64,000 nucleotides of DNA from Sanderia malayensis (taxonomy: Eukaryota > Cnidaria > Scyphozoa > Semaeostomeae > Pelagiidae). How positions within the stretch are numbered: position 1 is the stretch's first letter; every line of letters starts with the position of its first letter. The stretch is taken from assembly GCA_013076295.1 (NCBI GenBank), contig RQOL01000915.1, positions 930,001 through 994,000 on the forward strand, given 5' to 3'. Shown here piece by piece: positions 21,301 through 30,877 of the stretch. Position numbers and translations under genes: made by a program. The notes beneath the pieces were generated by a model that was given only the letters and a program-made list of their open reading frames with translations, was not told the origin of the DNA and ran no database searches.

Positions 21301-21935
21301 CTCCCACTTGACGAGTATGATGCTATTTGACACAGAGCATTGATCGAAATTTCTTGAACTTGATCTTCTGCTTCGTTCGTAAGAATGTCTGCTACCATTT
21401 CTGCGGTCAGACAATATTCCATGTGAACCATCTTTTCATAAACATCTTGTCTTGCGTAATGATATTTTATATCTATATGTTTCGTTCTGGAATTCCACTT
21501 CAGATTTTTAATCAGATAAATTGAACCTTGAGTGTCTTCGTACAATGCTTTTGGTGTATGCTGTTCAAATCCAATGTCGTTCAAAAGTTGTTGAATCCAG
21601 GGTGCTTCTTGCGTGGCATGACTTAGTAAAACATATTCAGCTGCCGTAGAGGATAACGCAATGATTGATTGGCATTTCGATTGCCAAGTGATGGAAGATC
21701 CTCGGATTTGAAATACATAACCAAAAGTTGATTTTCTGGATATCTTATCGCCTGCCCAATCTACATCTGTGTAGGCTGACAAGCTGATTGTGTTTGTCCT
21801 GGATGCAACAGGCTCTAAACAATGATTCAATGTCCCTTTAATATAACGAAGTAGGTGTTTAATAGCTTTCCAGTGTTCGTGAATGGGACTTGACATAAAC
21901 TGCCTCAGCACTCCCACTGAATAACATATATCTGG
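21301..21935 (-). pseudogene. pol: Copia B RNase H
   Basis: The frame encodes RPDICYSVGVLRQFMSS, HWKAIKHLLRYIKGTLNH, SLSAYTDVDWAGDKISRKST, SKCQSIIALSSTAAEYVLLS, RTKHIDIKYHYAR and EMVADILTNEAE. The D, E and D positions are present (TDVDWAG, AAEY, VADIL). It ends a few codons before the 3' LTR, as usual. It is cut from the RT by the 21,941-25,169 insertion. Confidence 0.85.
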
Positions 21936-22109
21936 CCTTGTACAAATTGATATATGTATGTAAATGATTATTTAGACTGGATAACATTGTAAAATTTAAA
22001 ATTGGTATAAATTGTTGTCCAGCTTTTAAAAATAAATAAAATGAATAAATAGATAAATAAATATTGCAAGCTTTGATAAAAATACTAGATATATTTGTAA
22101 ATTCTGTAT

Positions 22110-22635
22110 GTACAATTTACTTATGTCCTTACTTGAGGAAAAAAAATGGGTTATTTCTTTCCTTAGTTAAAAAAGATTTTAAAGTTTTCTTGAATTGTGT
22201 CATAGTGTTTATTTCTTTTATGCTAGCAGGCAGTCTGTTTCATGTTTTTATGGCTGATTGCTGAGATGTTTTTGACTCTTCTGTTGTCACCGTTTCAACT
22301 TGAAAATCTGCTCTACGTTTTGCTCTTGTTGTCATTTGATGGTTGTTTTCAATAACTGGGAGAACAATTGTAGCTTCTGGTCCTTTTTCACATACAGCCA
22401 ATTTAATTTAGCTAGGTGGGAATCAGTTATCCTTTCATGACAATCAAGACCAAGGATCATTCGAATTATGATGTTTTGCTGTCTTTGCAATTTTTTTATT
22501 TGCGTAGTTGATAATGCACTAAACCATGCACTAGAGCAGTAGGATAAATAAAGACTGACGACTACTTCTGCAAGTCTTTTAATGAGAGGGAGTGATTTGA
22601 CTTGTCTTCGTAGTGCAGATATGTCTTTGATCGGA
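22110..22635 (-). pseudogene. LINE (CR1/Rex-like) RT C-terminal fragment
   Basis: No long open frame marks it, but the minus strand reads ISALRRQVKSLPLIKRLAEV, SLYLSYCSSAWFSALSTTQ, IKKLQRQQNIIIRMILGL and HERITDSHLAKLNWLYVKK. This is the thumb region of CR1/Jockey-type RTs. After stops, a second frame (22,138-22,240) reads RLPASIKEINTMTQFKKTL, the usual last motif of such ORFs. Only the last 170 or so residues remain. Confidence 0.7.
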
Positions 22636-22697
22636 ACAGAACTTCAAAATTGCTTTGAAAATCGGAAACATAGTGAAACATAATAAATACTAAAGCT

Positions 22698-22717
22698 TTT
22701 CGTCTGACACTCATCAG
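22698..22717 (-). ncRNA. Hammerhead ribozyme-like core
   Basis: The minus strand reads CTGATGA, then GTGTCAGAC, then GAAA, which is the order of the hammerhead core. Stem II would be only 2 bp (GU with AC). I could not draw a convincing stem III or a cleavage triplet. Penelope-like elements are known to carry hammerhead motifs near their ends, and this lies just past the Penelope GIY-YIG domain on the same strand. It may be a decayed ribozyme. Confidence 0.4.
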
Positions 22718-22874
22718 AGTAGTACTTCAGAAAGAGAACAAAAATGAAAACCTAACAAACAATTATACCCAGAAGATGATCGAAATTGGCCAAGCAGAAA
22801 AGAGGTGAATGATTGGTATAGTGCAAAAACAACCAATCATCACCGGTGATCGAAAAATAGATTATTGAAAGAGT

Positions 22875-23340
22875 CCCAGTGGGAAAACAAACTCTTTCTG
22901 TTTACACAATATGGGATCCATGGTTTTGATGTAGACAGATTCTAAAATTCCTTAGTGAAATTTTGACCTGGCCCTGCCGATAATGCGAAAACAATCCTCA
23001 CTGTAGTTTTGAGCACATTCTGGGTTGTCGAGTAAATGTTGGCCTATAGCGGAGTCGTGTTTAAAGTTTTAGATGTTTTAGAGGCACGAGATAGTTGTTC
23101 TTGTTATGGAACAATTTTTTGGCATATGTTGGAGGGCACGTGTTGTTTAATCTTATCGCATAACCACTGAGAAGTGCGACCTACATACCTGGAATCACAC
23201 CGGCACGAGAATTCGTAGACTACGAAACTTTTTTGTGTGGTAGGAACACTATCTTTTTCTTTCTGTAGAGGTCTTTTTTAATTTGTGATCTAAGTTCTCT
23301 CACTTCCTGAAAGAGTTTCTTTTTCATATCCAATGATTTC
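22875..23340 (-). pseudogene. Penelope-like element GIY-YIG endonuclease domain
   Basis: The minus strand reads KSFVVYEFSCRCDSRYVGRT, then QWLCDKIKQHVPSNI. These correspond to the GIY-YIG-type boxes and the conserved R-x3-H region of Penelope endonucleases (the CCHH zinc part may lie further upstream). After a TAA and a frameshift it continues HDSAIGQHLLDNPECAQNY, CFRIIGRARSKFH, a TAA, then ILESVYIKTMDPILCKQKEF. All are family motifs in order. Upstream SQIKKDLYRKKKIVFLPHKK matches the linker. It nicks target DNA for retrotransposition; here it is dead. This fragment belongs to a different copy from that at 9,199. Confidence 0.75.
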
Positions 23341-24774
23341 TCCTTTTTGACTCGCGGCGCGCATGCGCAGAGTAGTCCATGCTCTGGGGTGGAAGTTTCT
23401 CCGAATCTGTTTCAGCCTTCAAAATGACATACAAACGAGGCTGGAAACAGTGCCGCCATTACGTCACTTTCACGTTAGAACGAGGCTGGTATTTTGTCTT
23501 TGTCAGTGGCAGATAGGCCGACTAATGCTCGTCTGTGCGATGGCATGGCATAACTTGTGTTCATTTTCCTGTGATGGAGACTCACAACAAACAAACAGTT
23601 GTGTTGTATATTACAAGTGAAACTTAATTTTTCTCTACGCCAGTTGGTGATACTTTTGGAGTTTTTATCGAGATATTGTAAACATGCTTCAAAATTAGAA
23701 CTGTTTACTTTATTTATTGAGCATACAGTTTCTATTCAAATTGCCGAAGACAAAAGAGATGTGTCCTGAATTCCGGATGCATACTTTACTAAAAAGATAT
23801 CTGCTACTTAATGAAGAAAGAAACTTATTTTTTTAAGAATTGTTTACCAGATATTTGTACACGAATGAAGATCTTGAAGATGTGCATAATTTATGGAGCA
23901 TACAATGCCTATTAAAATTGCAAAAGACAGATGCATGGTTTAGTTCTGTTAACATTTGCTAAATAATCCGTTTGCTGACTTTAGTGTGCAGTTTACATTC
24001 TGGAAACACAATTACATTCAAAGCTGTTATTTGGGAATCGGATTTGTAATGTGATTGAGAATGCACATTTCAAATGCATTCTTTGCCTACAAAAGAAACT
24101 TTGTGAGATAATGAAGACTAGACATTAAAAAAATTGAAGGAGTAGATGCAGCAGATGCGAACTTATTAATAATTTACATAGATACAATACTGAAAGCATT
24201 GAAGAATGTATCCAACCAGTGAGATGACATTTATGATTGAAACAAAACGTGATACAAGTACATCAGAATTTAACTGTTTCCTAGAACAGAATCATTGAAA
24301 GGAACCTTTGATGAGGGGCCTGTCTATACTGTATGGCATAATTTGGCAACGTCACAATGTTCTGGCAATTAACGGGGGAGAACACTTCAAACTGGTGTGT
24401 ATCAGACCTGCCAACTCCCCCGGTTTGGCCAGGGGACTCCCGGAATGCCACTGATTCCCCCACCCTCACGGTACATCACTAAAATCTCCCAGTAAACTGT
24501 AACTTTAAGTAAGTTCATGGTTAAACGATGCTATTTCCAACTGTTGGTTGAAACTCTTAGCTTCTTAACCACTTCTAACTTTCTGTCCCACTTTTTTTGC
24601 TGTAAGCGTATAAGTCGTAGTTGAGCTAGAGGTCTGGGTTGGAGAGCGATTCCACATCTTTGTGGTGAGGTGAGTCTGATGACACACGAGCATGGCCCCA
24701 GACCACCTAGAAGCGGCCCAAAAAATTTTCGGTCAGAACCTCCAGGTTTTGGACTTCACCAGGTTGGCAGGTGA
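23341..24774. other. No recognisable gene
   Basis: About 1.4 kb of AT-rich sequence shows no domain on either strand. At 24,403-24,470 a GC-rich stretch (CCTGCCAACTCCCCCGG, GGGGACTCCCGGAA) looks like an interspersed repeat, but I cannot name its family. A CTCGCGGCGCGCATGCGCAG block at 23,350 is locally GC-rich. Confidence 0.4.
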
Positions 24775-24777
24775 CAC

Positions 24778-25119
24778 TCAGTATATAGACATATGGCGGG
24801 GTCAGTCCGAGAATTTTACAAGAAACCCAAAAATATCAGAACTAATTTTCTTGAAAACCCAAGAATATCGATTTTTTAAAATCTTGTGCCCAGAAATATC
24901 AAAAATTGTAATCAAGGATAAAGTGAGAAAGAGATTTGGCCATCTTGAAATATGCAATAGCCATTACGGGACATAAAAATATTGTTTGACTAATTTGATA
25001 TACCAAAAAATATAAGAATAGCCTCGACTATTTTCTAGCACCCAAAAATATCATTTTTTGCAAAAGTCCTACCCAAATATATCGGACTGACCCCTCGTAT
25101 GTCTATGTACTGAGTGCCC
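24778..25119. mobile_element. MITE-like element with about 36-bp inverted ends
   Basis: The left end (CACTCAGTATATAGACATAT then GGCGGGGTCAGTCCGA) is the inverted complement, with a few mismatches, of the right end (TCGGACTGACCCCTCG then TATGTCTATGTACTGAGTG). The interior of about 270 bp is AT-rich, repeats AAAAATATCA-like motifs and has no ORF. I could not identify a certain target duplication. Confidence 0.7.
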
Positions 25120-25174
25120 CCCCTGGGGATCAATACAGCTTTGGCTATCAGGGGTTACTCTGGTTGGTTCCTTG

Positions 25175-25763
25175 ATACATAGATTAGAGATCCTATAGCA
25201 GCTTGGTAATTTCTCAGCTCAACAGGATGTTCATCAGAAGATTTTTCGAATACTTTACCAGAATCCATTGGTGTAGACGTTGGCTTCCATTCGCTCATAC
25301 CAAAATGCTTCAGTACACTTTGCAAATAGGTAGATTGATTGATTCTAAGAATACCTCTCTTTCGATCTCTATAAACTGACATACCGAGTATGTAGTTGAT
25401 TTCACCTTGATCCACCATTATGTATTTGCTGTGAAGTTTCTTTTTTTCCTCTTCAAGAAGCAGAAGATGATTTGATGCAAGAATGACATCATCAACATAA
25501 ATAGCAACAATCATCAAGGAGGTTTTATCCATCTCTTTGATACACTTGTAATAAACGCATGGATCAGCATCACTGGCCATATATCCATTTTCTTTCATAC
25601 AAGTGTCAATACTTATATTCCAAACACAAGCAGCTTCCTTTAAACCATAAATACCTTTGGGAAGCTTGCAAAATTTGGTTGGGTCACTGACAAAGTCCTT
25701 TGGTTGCTTCATATAGATTTCTGCGCCTAATGCACAGTTCAGGAATGCAGTTTTTACATCCAT
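25175..25763 (-). pseudogene. pol: Copia B reverse transcriptase
   Basis: It encodes MDVKTAFLNCALGAEIYMKQ, LPKGIYGLKEAACVWN, DADPCVYYKC, the intact catalytic box IVAIYVDDVILAS, and YILGMSVYRDRKRGILRINQ. The fragment ends with QAAIGSLIYVS at the insertion boundary 25,174; the next codons up to a stop at 25,155 belong to inserted DNA. The frame upstream continues to integrase with one TGA (about 25,805) between YNSI and TVLAISNELDLELHQ. Confidence 0.85.
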
Positions 25764-25808
25764 TTGGTGCAGCTCGAGGTCGAGCTCATTTGAAATAGCT
25801 AAAACAGT

Positions 25809-26872
25809 TCAGATAGAATTATATTTTGCCACAGGAGCAAAAGTATCATCAAAGTCAATAGCTAGCTTTTGAGGGAATCCTTGTGCAACAATATGAGCTT
25901 TGTATCTGCTGACTTGACCATTTGCATCACGTTTCTCTTTGAAAACCCAGTGGTTTCGGACCACATTCTTTCCTTCAAGAAGGCTTACTAAATCCCAGAA
26001 ATTGTTTTCGATGAGTGAATCCATCTCCTCTTTGACTGCTTCACGCCATTGTTGTGCATTGCTACTATTCATTGCTTCTTCATAGTTTGAAGGTTCAATG
26101 CTGACTACAGTATTAGCATTCTTGATAAGATCCCACCAATCTCCAGTTACAGCATTTAGTCTGTCAGGCGGTCTTCTTACTAGTTGAGGTCGTTCAGCCG
26201 GCTGGTCGATGGGCATTTGTGTATCTTCAGCATTGTTTTCCGTTTCATTGTCATTGAGCTGCTCATCATCAATGATAGGATTTCCCACAATTACATTGAA
26301 GGACTTAAAGTTTGTTGTGCAATTCGACTTCTCCACATTGATCTGTTTCTCAGCAAAGATTGTATCATGACTGTGTAGCATTTGCTTTGTTTCAGGATTG
26401 AAGCCATTGTCATTGGCAGGATTACCCGGCGAAAACACGCGAAACTTTCTTTTACGTTTAGCATCCGGAACATGCACGTAAGCTTTACAACCAAAAACTC
26501 TCAGGTGACTTACGTCTGGCTTTGCACCATACCACTGTTTGTAAGGTGTACTCTTTAGAGATGTTGTTGGACTTCTGCTACGTACATAACAAGCAGTAGA
26601 GATGGCTTCTGCCCAAAACTTCTGTGGCTTCTGTGCATTGTGCAGCATGGATCGAGCTGATTCAAGAAGTGCTCTGTTCATTCTCTCAGCCACTCCATTC
26701 TGTTGTTGTGAGTACGAGATTGTTGGCTCATGTTGAATACCAGGATCGTTGAGGAATTGCTCAAATTTCTTTAATACGTATTTACCGCCATTGTCGGATC
26801 AAAATCGTTTCACTTCTTTATTTTCTTTATCGTTCTTATTTTCTACATGATTCAAAAACTCTTTGAAGGCCT
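25809..26872 (-). pseudogene. pol: Copia B integrase (C-terminal part)
   Basis: The frame has the end of the DDE core and the GKGYR-like region: QQQNGVAERMNRALLESARS (with the catalytic Glu region), KFWAEAISTACYVRSRSPT, YKQWYGAKPDVSHLRVFGC and AYVHVPDAKRKRKF. An acidic hinge then leads to SLIENNFWDLVSLLEGKN and WVFKEKRDANGQVSRYKAHI. Upstream of 26,693 a broken frame has SDNGGKYVLKKFEQFLN with the second Asp, then breaks off near AFKEFLN at about 26,872. The zinc domain and gag are absent. Confidence 0.8.
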
Positions 26873-27038
26873 ACTGCAATCAAAGAAAGTGGCATGATTT
26901 TTTTGCATTTCCTGATAAAGCTCTTCAAACTGATCAAAAAACCATTTTCAGAATAAAAATTGATCCAGAATAAAAAGAACTGTTTTTACAAGCCTGCAAA
27001 GTCGCCAATTTTGCCATTTGCCATAGTGCGCCATTTCG

Positions 27039-27222
27039 GGCTCTGGCGCACTATCATGTGACGTGTGACGTCAATATAATAAACTACCCTAAAATCACGT
27101 GACGTCATTATAGATCTTGTAACATCATGTGATCAACCGGGGTTCTGGTGCACTATCACATAATGTATGACGTCATTGCTATTAACTACTCTAACATCAG
27201 GTAACGTCTTTATAGATTGATA
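27039..27222. repeat. Two-copy direct repeat with CRE-like sites
   Basis: Two diverged copies of about 80 bp (27,039-27,118 and 27,142-27,222) share TCTGGCGCACTATCA, ATGACGTCA-like and TTATAGAT blocks. ACGTGACGTCAT (27,098-27,109) and GTGTGACGTCAA contain TGACGTCA, the binding palindrome of CREB/ATF proteins. The rest of 26,873-27,690 shows no gene I can support. Confidence 0.5.
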
Positions 27223-27698
27223 GACTCTTTGCTTTCATTTCAGTTGAATGGTATTAGGAGTTACAAACTGTTTAATTTAAAAAGTTTTTGAAATATATGC
27301 AATTAAAATATATACCATATTTATCATTCAATTTTCAACAATTAAAATATATACAGCATTTATCATTCAATTTTCAGCAATTAAACAGTTAAAGTAATAA
27401 TTAAACATTTAAGCTAGAGCCAACAATAAGACCAGAAAGATATTTTGTTTTAAAAAGTAATCAATTGAAATGAAGGATAATAAGATAATTGAGATGGGGA
27501 GAAGGACCAGAAAGATTTTAAAAAGTTATTATACTAACTATAGAATGGAGTTGAAGTTAGAAGACTTTAGACACACTGAGATGGGAGGCTTCAATTACCA
27601 CTTAGTAAATCCTTTTCAAGTTATCACATTCAAAGTAAATGTTTTTATGAGGGGGTGATTCATCGCCAACACTTCCTCTATGTTCAGATTATTCACCC

Positions 27699-28077
27699 CT
27701 AAGGATCAATAATCTCAACATGGGCGAGTTGAAAAACCTCCCGCCAAAGAGCCCAACGATGCTGTGGCGAGAGACCCTCCAACTCATCCCCGGAAGGAGC
27801 GTTGGCAATGAATATCTCAGGGGAGAAGATAACTTCCCTCCCCAAGACTCCCTCTGTTGTAACTGGAGTCACCACCTCAACGACCCCAAGGTCATCCAAA
27901 TCCAACTCCACCCTACAGTTACGACAAGTTGACCTCATTGCTGAATCTAGCCACCTCATAATACAGGGGGTATGGAAGATACCCCTACAAGAGGGGCATC
28001 TTAGCAGGACCGGAGTCTCAGCTCCCCTGGAAATAAACGTGTCTGCGCATCTTGTTTCTGTTGTGTCTGCTCCATTG
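27699..28077 (-). CDS. RING-finger-like terminal exon
   Basis: After acceptor TTGTTTTTAG the exon is open for 125 codons to TAG at 27,699. It begins NGADTTETRCADTF and contains LLRCPSCRGIFHTPCIMRWL, then STCRNCRVELDLDDL. The spacing C-x2-C-x4-H-x2-C-x12-C-x2-C, with a Trp after the Cys, resembles the second half of a RING-H2 or related treble-clef fold. The rest is acidic with SPQHRWALWREVFQLAHVE near the end. RING proteins commonly act as E3 ubiquitin ligases, but the first zinc pair must come from an upstream exon, so activity is unproven. It joins in frame to the microexon at 28,171. Confidence 0.55.
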
Positions 28078-28170
28078 CTAAAAACAAAGGAGAGTGTTCA
28101 CTAATTCGTATAACTATTAGAAAGTAGATATGAAATTGATGAAAACTAAAGATAGAGTAAAGTTACTTAC

Positions 28171-28200
28171 ACTCTGTCTGTGTTCCCTGACTGTGAGATG
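28171..28200 (-). CDS. 30-nt microexon of the RING gene
   Basis: Minus-strand TTTATTTTTAG precedes and GTAAGTAAC follows a 30-nt segment. Spliced to the RING exon it gives SQSGNTDRVNGADTTETR with an intact frame. Spliced to the 66-nt exon at 28,680 it is also in frame (HLLPTSISQSGNTD). Agreement of phase at both ends is good support for a real exon. Confidence 0.55.
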
Positions 28201-28319
28201 CTAAAAATAAATGTTAGTTGTTTTAGAAACGCTCAAGTTAAGAGTAAGTACTATGAATCATGACAAAGTATCAAAAGCAATTAAATCTGATCGTCATGAT
28301 CGTGTTTGGTGCTTAAATC

Positions 28320-28680
28320 AGTGGGGATGGCGGTGGTGTTCTAAGATCTACGAAAGAAAAGTAATGCTATTAAAAAATGAGAACTAGGAAAGAATTCCAA
28401 TCAATTTATATTAATAATAATGATGAACTTACGAGGTGGGGAGGGTGGTGACGGTGGTGCTCTAGGATGTGTGAAAGAAAAGTAATTTTATTAAAAAATG
28501 AGAACTAGAAAAGAATTCCATTCCAATCAATTTATATTAAAAATAATGATGCACTTACGAGGTGGGGAGGATGGTGGCGGTGGTGTTCTAGGATCTATGA
28601 AAGACAAGTAATTTTATTAACAAAAGAGAACTAGAAAAGAATTCCAATCAATTTATATTAATAATAATGATGAACTCACG
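28320..28680 (-). repeat. Tandemly duplicated proline-rich exon ends
   Basis: A unit of about 121-126 bp is repeated. Each holds a short exon-like segment rich in CCACC, preceded by CTAG and followed by a donor. Segments at 28,433-28,461 and 28,559-28,587 are 29 nt long with intact AG and GTAAG. A third near 28,320-28,340 has lost its donor. They resemble the last 17 or so bases of the 66-nt exon at 28,680. One copy would shift the frame, so either they are skipped or they create alternative proteins. Confidence 0.6.
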
Positions 28681-28745
28681 AGGTGGGGAGCAGGTGGGGC
28701 TGAGCAGCATCCAACGCCACCTCATGTATACGAGTCTTCTTTGGA
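28680..28745 (-). CDS. 66-nt exon of the RING gene
   Basis: Acceptor CTTTCCTTATAG precedes and donor GTGAGTTC follows this 66-nt segment. In the frame that fits the downstream microexon it reads PKKTRIHEVALDAAQPHLLP. Further upstream at 28,850-28,935 another AG...GTGAGT segment exists, but its matching frame has a stop, so the 5' end of the gene is unresolved. Confidence 0.45.
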
Positions 28746-29059
28746 CTATAAGGAAAGGCTTTAAAATTAATTTCATACGATTAGAGTATAATGAAATTTA
28801 TTATCAACTTACTAAACGCGTGTATTTATTAAAAAATTATTAATTACTCACTAGGTGTCTGGAGTGCCACAGCATCCTCCGCCTACTCATCCCGAGCACC
28901 AAAATCGCAACACCTCTAGGTGGTGTAGTAGGTCTTACTGTGGGAAAGAAGACAATTTAATTAGAAGCTATAAAAGGTCAATTCATGTCTTGATATAAAA
29001 ATTATCGCTAAACTTACTTCTCCTCATTCTTTGACACATTTGAATAAAATTGAAAACGT

Positions 29060-29190
29060 TGTCATTGATTACGGAGGACGCGGACGGCAGCGTCAAGTCC
29101 TGGCCAGAAGAACCTTTCTCGAGCGTTGGCGAGCATGCTGCTGACACCTTGATGTGTGGCGTGGAGACCTTCTTTGACGTAAGGATGCGG
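29060..29190 (-). pseudogene. pol: Gypsy integrase N-terminal remnant
   Basis: Past the end of the RNase H frame, minus-strand sequence reads EGLHATHQGVSSMLANARER and FFWPGLDAAVRVLRN. This is the H-x3-H part of the HHCC zinc domain and the W-PG motif of gypsy integrases. The DDE core is absent, so the element is truncated here. Confidence 0.7.
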
Positions 29191-30214
29191 GGATCAACAT
29201 CTTCTTTCCTTTGAAGGGGACGCTTTGGATGAGGTATAGGTCGTCTTTCATGCTCCAGTAATTTCGGATGTCTATGGGCAGTTCATCCTTCAACTTTGGA
29301 AATCCATTGGCGATAAATTCGGCGAGTAGCGAGCATTCCTGGTCAAAGATTGCGTGGTTCTTGACGGTTTCCCACAAGACATTTTTGACGCCACTTCCTT
29401 GGGTGTTGGCGAACACAACAGCTGCTATTTTGCTGGATTCGTCATCGTCTGGTTTGACCGGGTTTCGGGAGGCAATGTCTGATACTTTCATTACTTTCGA
29501 TTTCCCGGGGACGTGTATAATGTCGAAGCTGTACATAAGCATTTTCTCTTTGAAATTTCGTACCCGGGGGTTTTCTATGGTTGACAGTTCCCGGGCGTTG
29601 AACATGTTGATGAGTGGTTTGTGGTCTACCACCACGGTTTGAGGTGCGCCCATTACGAACATAGGACAGCGCTTTAAGCCAAAGGCGACCGCCAGTGCTT
29701 CCCCCTCGAGCCGTGCGTAACGACTTTCGCTGTCCTTGGTGAAACGAGAGCCTGCAAAGATTAACTTCCAATGGTCTTTACCACAGTCTGGTCTCGACGG
29801 TTGCGGGCAGTTGCAATGGTTTTGGATCAGGTGGAATCCGATACCTGTCTTTGACCAATCTGTTATTAGACATGTCGGTTGTTCTCTAACGAAAGTCTTG
29901 ACCCCGTCTTGGACAAGCTTAATGATCTCGGCTTTTGATTTGACAAAAATCTTTTCAATTTGCTCGTCCCAGTAGAATGTTTTCGATGAGAGTAACTTAC
30001 GGAAGGGTTCCATGACTCGGGCTTGTGCAAATGAGTAAGCTAATTGATTAACTAACCCGAACCACAATCGAACATCTGTAATTGACTTTGGTGTTGGGAA
30101 ATTTTGAATTGCTTCAATGATTTTCCGCAGGGGTTTATAACCGTCCTTTGTAATTTCGAACCCTGCAAACTCGGCTGTCTCTTGAGCAAATTGGAATTTG
30201 CTCGTGTTAAACAC
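29093..30214 (-). pseudogene. pol: Gypsy RT thumb and RNase H
   Basis: It encodes FNTSKFQFAQETAEFAGFEI (RT thumb), the RT/RNase H linker LVNQLAYSFAQARVMEPFRK and FYWDEQIEKIFVKSKAEI. RNase H follows with LITDWSKTGIGFHLIQ, SRYARLEGEALAVAFGLKR, VVVDHKPLINMFNAREL and FDIIHVPGKSKVMKVSDIAS. The catalytic D, E, D and final D are all recognisable. The frame runs into the integrase start, then stops. Confidence 0.85.
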
Positions 30215-30256
30215 GATTCCGTTGTCGTTGCAGAGTCTTAAGTAATCGAAGGTATG

Positions 30257-30817
30257 TCAGAACGACTGCTTGATGGAGCCGCCCCATAACAAAGTGTCGT
30301 CGGTGCACCGGACTGTTCGCTGTTCGTCGATTGTGATGTCGTCGACTCTTCTGGTGTACGCATCTCCTGACACGTGAAAGCCCATCGCCACCCTTCGATA
30401 GCGATACCTCCCCCATTCGGTGATGAATGTAATTGCGTTTTTGGCGTTCTCGGCTAGGGCGAGGCTGTGGTAGCCATTCCATGCGTCTACAACTGTTTTG
30501 CGTGTGGACGTAGGGATGGTTGAGACTAGATCGAACAGGGTTGGTGTGTGATGGGTTTCACGAAGGGTGGCTTTGTTCAACTGCTGTAGGTCGACTGTGC
30601 GTCTCGGGTCACCGTTCTTCTTGGCTGTGACGACCATACGAGCACACCATTCGGTAGATGTGCATTGTGGTACTTTCTCGATAATGCCCAAATGAACGTC
30701 TCTGTCCAGGTCTTTTTTGACGCGCTCTTTCCAATGGTGGGGTACGGGTATCGGGGTGTGGACCGCATATGGCTTACAATCGTCCTTGAATTCGACTTTC
30801 ATTGGTTCCCCAGTCAT
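30257..30817 (-). pseudogene. pol: Gypsy reverse transcriptase, YxDD altered to CTDD
   Basis: The frame encodes VKKDLDRDVHLGIIEKVP, CARMVVTAKKNGDPRRTVDL, QQLNKATLRETHHTPTLFDL, KTVVDAWNGYHSLALAENAK and ITEWGRYRYRRVAMGFHVSG, the fingers and palm of a gypsy RT. The catalytic box reads VRCTDDTLLWG. Active elements usually have YIDD or YVDD, so the Tyr is changed, though both Asp residues remain. The frame breaks near 30,257 and resumes at 30,214. Confidence 0.85.
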
Positions 30818-30877
30818 TTGTGGCAGTGGTTGGTGGGCACACTGGTTGAATGCAGATGACTCAAAAGTTTTTAGTAA

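Larger units (their letters stand above)
21941..25169. mobile_element. 3.2-kb composite insertion within copia B
   Basis: The segment is bounded by CCTTG at 21,936-21,940 and 25,170-25,174, inside the RT-RNase H junction of copia B. From left to right it holds a LINE RT tail (-), a hammerhead-like core, a Penelope GIY-YIG domain (-), about 1.4 kb without recognised content, and a MITE-like inverted repeat. AT-rich repeats (ATAAATA) at 22,025-22,070 could be the 3' tail of the LINE. Which of these was the first insert cannot be told from the sequence alone. Confidence 0.7.
21061..26872 (-). mobile_element. Copia B, 5'-truncated and split by a 3.2-kb insertion
   Basis: A second copia element lies on the minus strand. 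Its 3' LTR is about 21,061-21,300 (TGTTGAGAAAATG to TTATCAGTCA), preceded by a polypurine tract (AAGTGGGAG). RNase H lies at 21,301-21,935 and RT/integrase at 25,175-26,872. RT ends GSLIYVS at 25,174 and RNase H begins RPDICYSVGVLRQF at 21,935. The two meet at CCTTG, found at both 21,936-21,940 and 25,170-25,174. Removing the intervening DNA joins RT to RNase H in frame. The 5' end (gag, 5' LTR) is missing beyond 26,872. Confidence 0.85.

Noticed and set aside
21327..22264. Short + strand frames over copia B and the LINE fragment
   Set aside because: Antisense shadows of minus-strand pol and RT sequences.
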